From positions 1-6,285 of the forward strand of contig CAMDLJ010000160.1 of NCBI GenBank assembly GCA_945901665.1: a stretch of DNA of 6,285 nt, written 5' to 3'. Shown here in pieces: positions 5,230-6,285 of this stretch. A program made the translations under genes and the position numbers. This DNA comes from Bordetella parapertussis. Lineage in GTDB: Bacteria; Pseudomonadota; Gammaproteobacteria; Burkholderiales; Burkholderiaceae. Numbering within the stretch: position 1 is the first letter of the stretch; each line of letters begins with the position of its first letter. The notes below the pieces were generated by a model. That model was given only the letters and a program-made list of their open reading frames with translations. It had not been told where the DNA came from and did not search any database.

Positions 5230-6285
5230 TCAGGGCAATTGCGCCGCTTGTTCGAGCCGCCACAGTTGTTGCAGCAAGGCCCGGGCTTTGGCGTCGCCAA
5301 TCACGGGCCCGGCGAGTTCGACGAATTTACCGTCCAAATCGGCATCGCTCAGCGGGTCTTCAGGGTCGCCTTTGCGGTTGGGTTGGAAATACACATCTTC
5401 GCGCCCATCATGGGTGACCAAGCGCACCCGCGCCGCGCGTTGCCCTGGAAAGCCTGCGTCGATTTGCGCGTCTGCGCGCAGGCTCAGGCGCTGCATCAAG
5501 CCGCGCACCTGGGTGTCGGCCAAGCGCTCGGGGCTGAACGCGGCCAAGCGCACCGAGCCATGCACCAAGGCGCTGGCCACCACAAACGGCAGGCTAAAGC
5601 GCGCCTCAGGGGCGGTTTGTGGGTTGGGGTTGCCGGCCACATCCAAGGCGGGTTGATAGGTTTCGATGTGCACCTGGGCCAGGTCATTGGCGCCAACCCC
5701 CATGCGCTGCTGCAAGGCCAGCGCACCGTCGATGGCGGCAAAGGTGTGGCCACAGCAGGCATGGTTTTTAAAGGTCATGTGTTGGATGTTGAACACGCGG
5801 CCCAAGTCGCCCAGCATGGGCAACCAGTTGGGGCCACTGCCCATGGCCACGCCCATGCCGGCCTCGCCCTCCAAAATATCCAGCGAGCCGGTCACACCGG
5901 CGCGCGCGGCTTGAGCGGCCAACACACCGGCTTCGGCGGCGCGGCCAGCGTGCAAGGGCTTGGACATGGAGTCCATGCGAAACGCTTGTTGCAAACCCGC
6001 GGCAAAGGTGCCCACCGTGGCCAGCGCGTGGGCATACGCGGTGGGTGGCAAGCGGTACAAGGTGGCAGCCGCTGCGGCCGCGCCAAAGCTGCCCACGGTG
6101 CCCGTGTTGTGCCAGTGTTTGTAGTGGGCGCGGCCCAAGGTGGCACCGATGCGGGTGGAAATTTCGTACCCAGCCACCACGGCGCGCAGCAGGTCCAAGC
6201 CCGAGGCTTGTGTTTCCTGGGCCACGGCCCAGGCGGCTGCAATGGTGGGGGCGCCGGGGTGGTAAATGGCTTCGCGGTAAATGTC
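5230..6285 (-). CDS. MmgE/PrpD family protein (5' end beyond window)
   Basis: Member of the MmgE/PrpD family (2-methylcitrate dehydratase, cis-aconitate decarboxylase and iminodisuccinate epimerase relatives), all-alpha enzymes acting on small di- and tricarboxylates. 351 codons are present. The frame stays open across the right edge, so about 100 N-terminal residues lie outside against a usual 440-480; the in-frame GTG at 6225 is internal. Counting from the edge residue, family landmarks are HPGAPTIAAAW (9-19), GYE (39-41), W58-H59 followed by GTVGSFGAAAAAA (62-74), and the SKPLHAGRAAEAG segment (108-120) with K109, H112 and R115. A KNHACCGHTFAAID segment follows. It lies 15 bases upstream of the flavin-reductase-like gene. 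In this setting it may act on the dicarboxylate left after amide removal, which is inference. 2-Methylcitrate dehydratase is not supported because no prpB or prpC is visible. Confidence 0.93.
   Translation of the reverse strand, partial: DIYREAIYHPGAPTIAAAWAVAQETQASGLDLLRAVVAGYEISTRIGATLGRAHYKHWHNTGTVGSFGAAAAAATLYRLPPTAYAHALATVGTFAAGLQQAFRMDSMSKPLHAGRAAEAGVLAAQAARAGVTGSLDILEGEAGMGVAMGSGPNWLPMLGDLGRVFNIQHMTFKNHACCGHTFAAIDGALALQQRMGVGANDLAQVHIETYQPALDVAGNPNPQTAPEARFSLPFVVASALVHGSVRLAAFSPERLADTQVRGLMQRLSLRADAQIDAGFPGQRAARVRLVTHDGREDVYFQPNRKGDPEDPLSDADLDGKFVELAGPVIGDAKARALLQQLWRLEQAAQLP

Noticed and set aside
6223..6225. GTG 6225 as the start of the MmgE/PrpD gene
   Set aside because: The frame stays open to the window edge and the upstream codons encode the conserved HPGAPTIAAAW segment, so the gene begins outside the window.
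5230..6285. PrpD of the 2-methylcitrate cycle
   Set aside because: No prpB, prpC or acnD neighbour is visible and the context is amide catabolism; only the family-level call is supported.

Overview
The window is a gene-dense, GC-rich stretch of bacterial chromosome with six protein genes, two of them cut by the window edges. Base composition, GTG/ATG starts preceded by GGAG/GAAGG ribosome sites, and the protein families suggest a betaproteobacterium. Burkholderiales, perhaps a Comamonadaceae-type genus, is the best guess, but nothing in the sequence fixes the genus. I see no RNA genes, insertion sequences, CRISPR arrays or phage genes.

Layout, left to right. (1) A leftward pair: a DapA/NAL-family lyase (2234 to 1296), followed after 151 bases by a dihydropyrimidinase/D-hydantoinase (from 1144 off the left edge). 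(2) A rightward pair: a PuuE-type polysaccharide-deacetylase-fold amidohydrolase (2347-3240) and an amidase-signature hydrolase (3237-4562), joined by a 4-base ATGA overlap. The two pairs diverge from a 112-base control region (2235-2346). (3) A second leftward pair: an MmgE/PrpD-family protein entering from the right edge (ending at 5230), then a flavin-reductase-like FMN-binding protein (5214 to 4576). It converges on the amidase with only 13 bases between stop codons.

Function. Two structurally unrelated cyclic-amide hydrolase families (hydantoinase and PuuE/imidase fold) sit beside an amidase, an aldolase/lyase-family protein and an MmgE/PrpD-family protein. This reads as a catabolic island for cyclic ureides or cyclic imides: ring opening by gene 1 and/or gene 3, release of ammonia from the open-chain half-amide by the amidase, and further processing of the carbon skeleton by the lyase and PrpD-like proteins. 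The imidase-plus-half-amidase reading of the overlapping pair is the most specific hypothesis available. The true substrate cannot be read from the sequence. No transporter or regulator lies inside the window.
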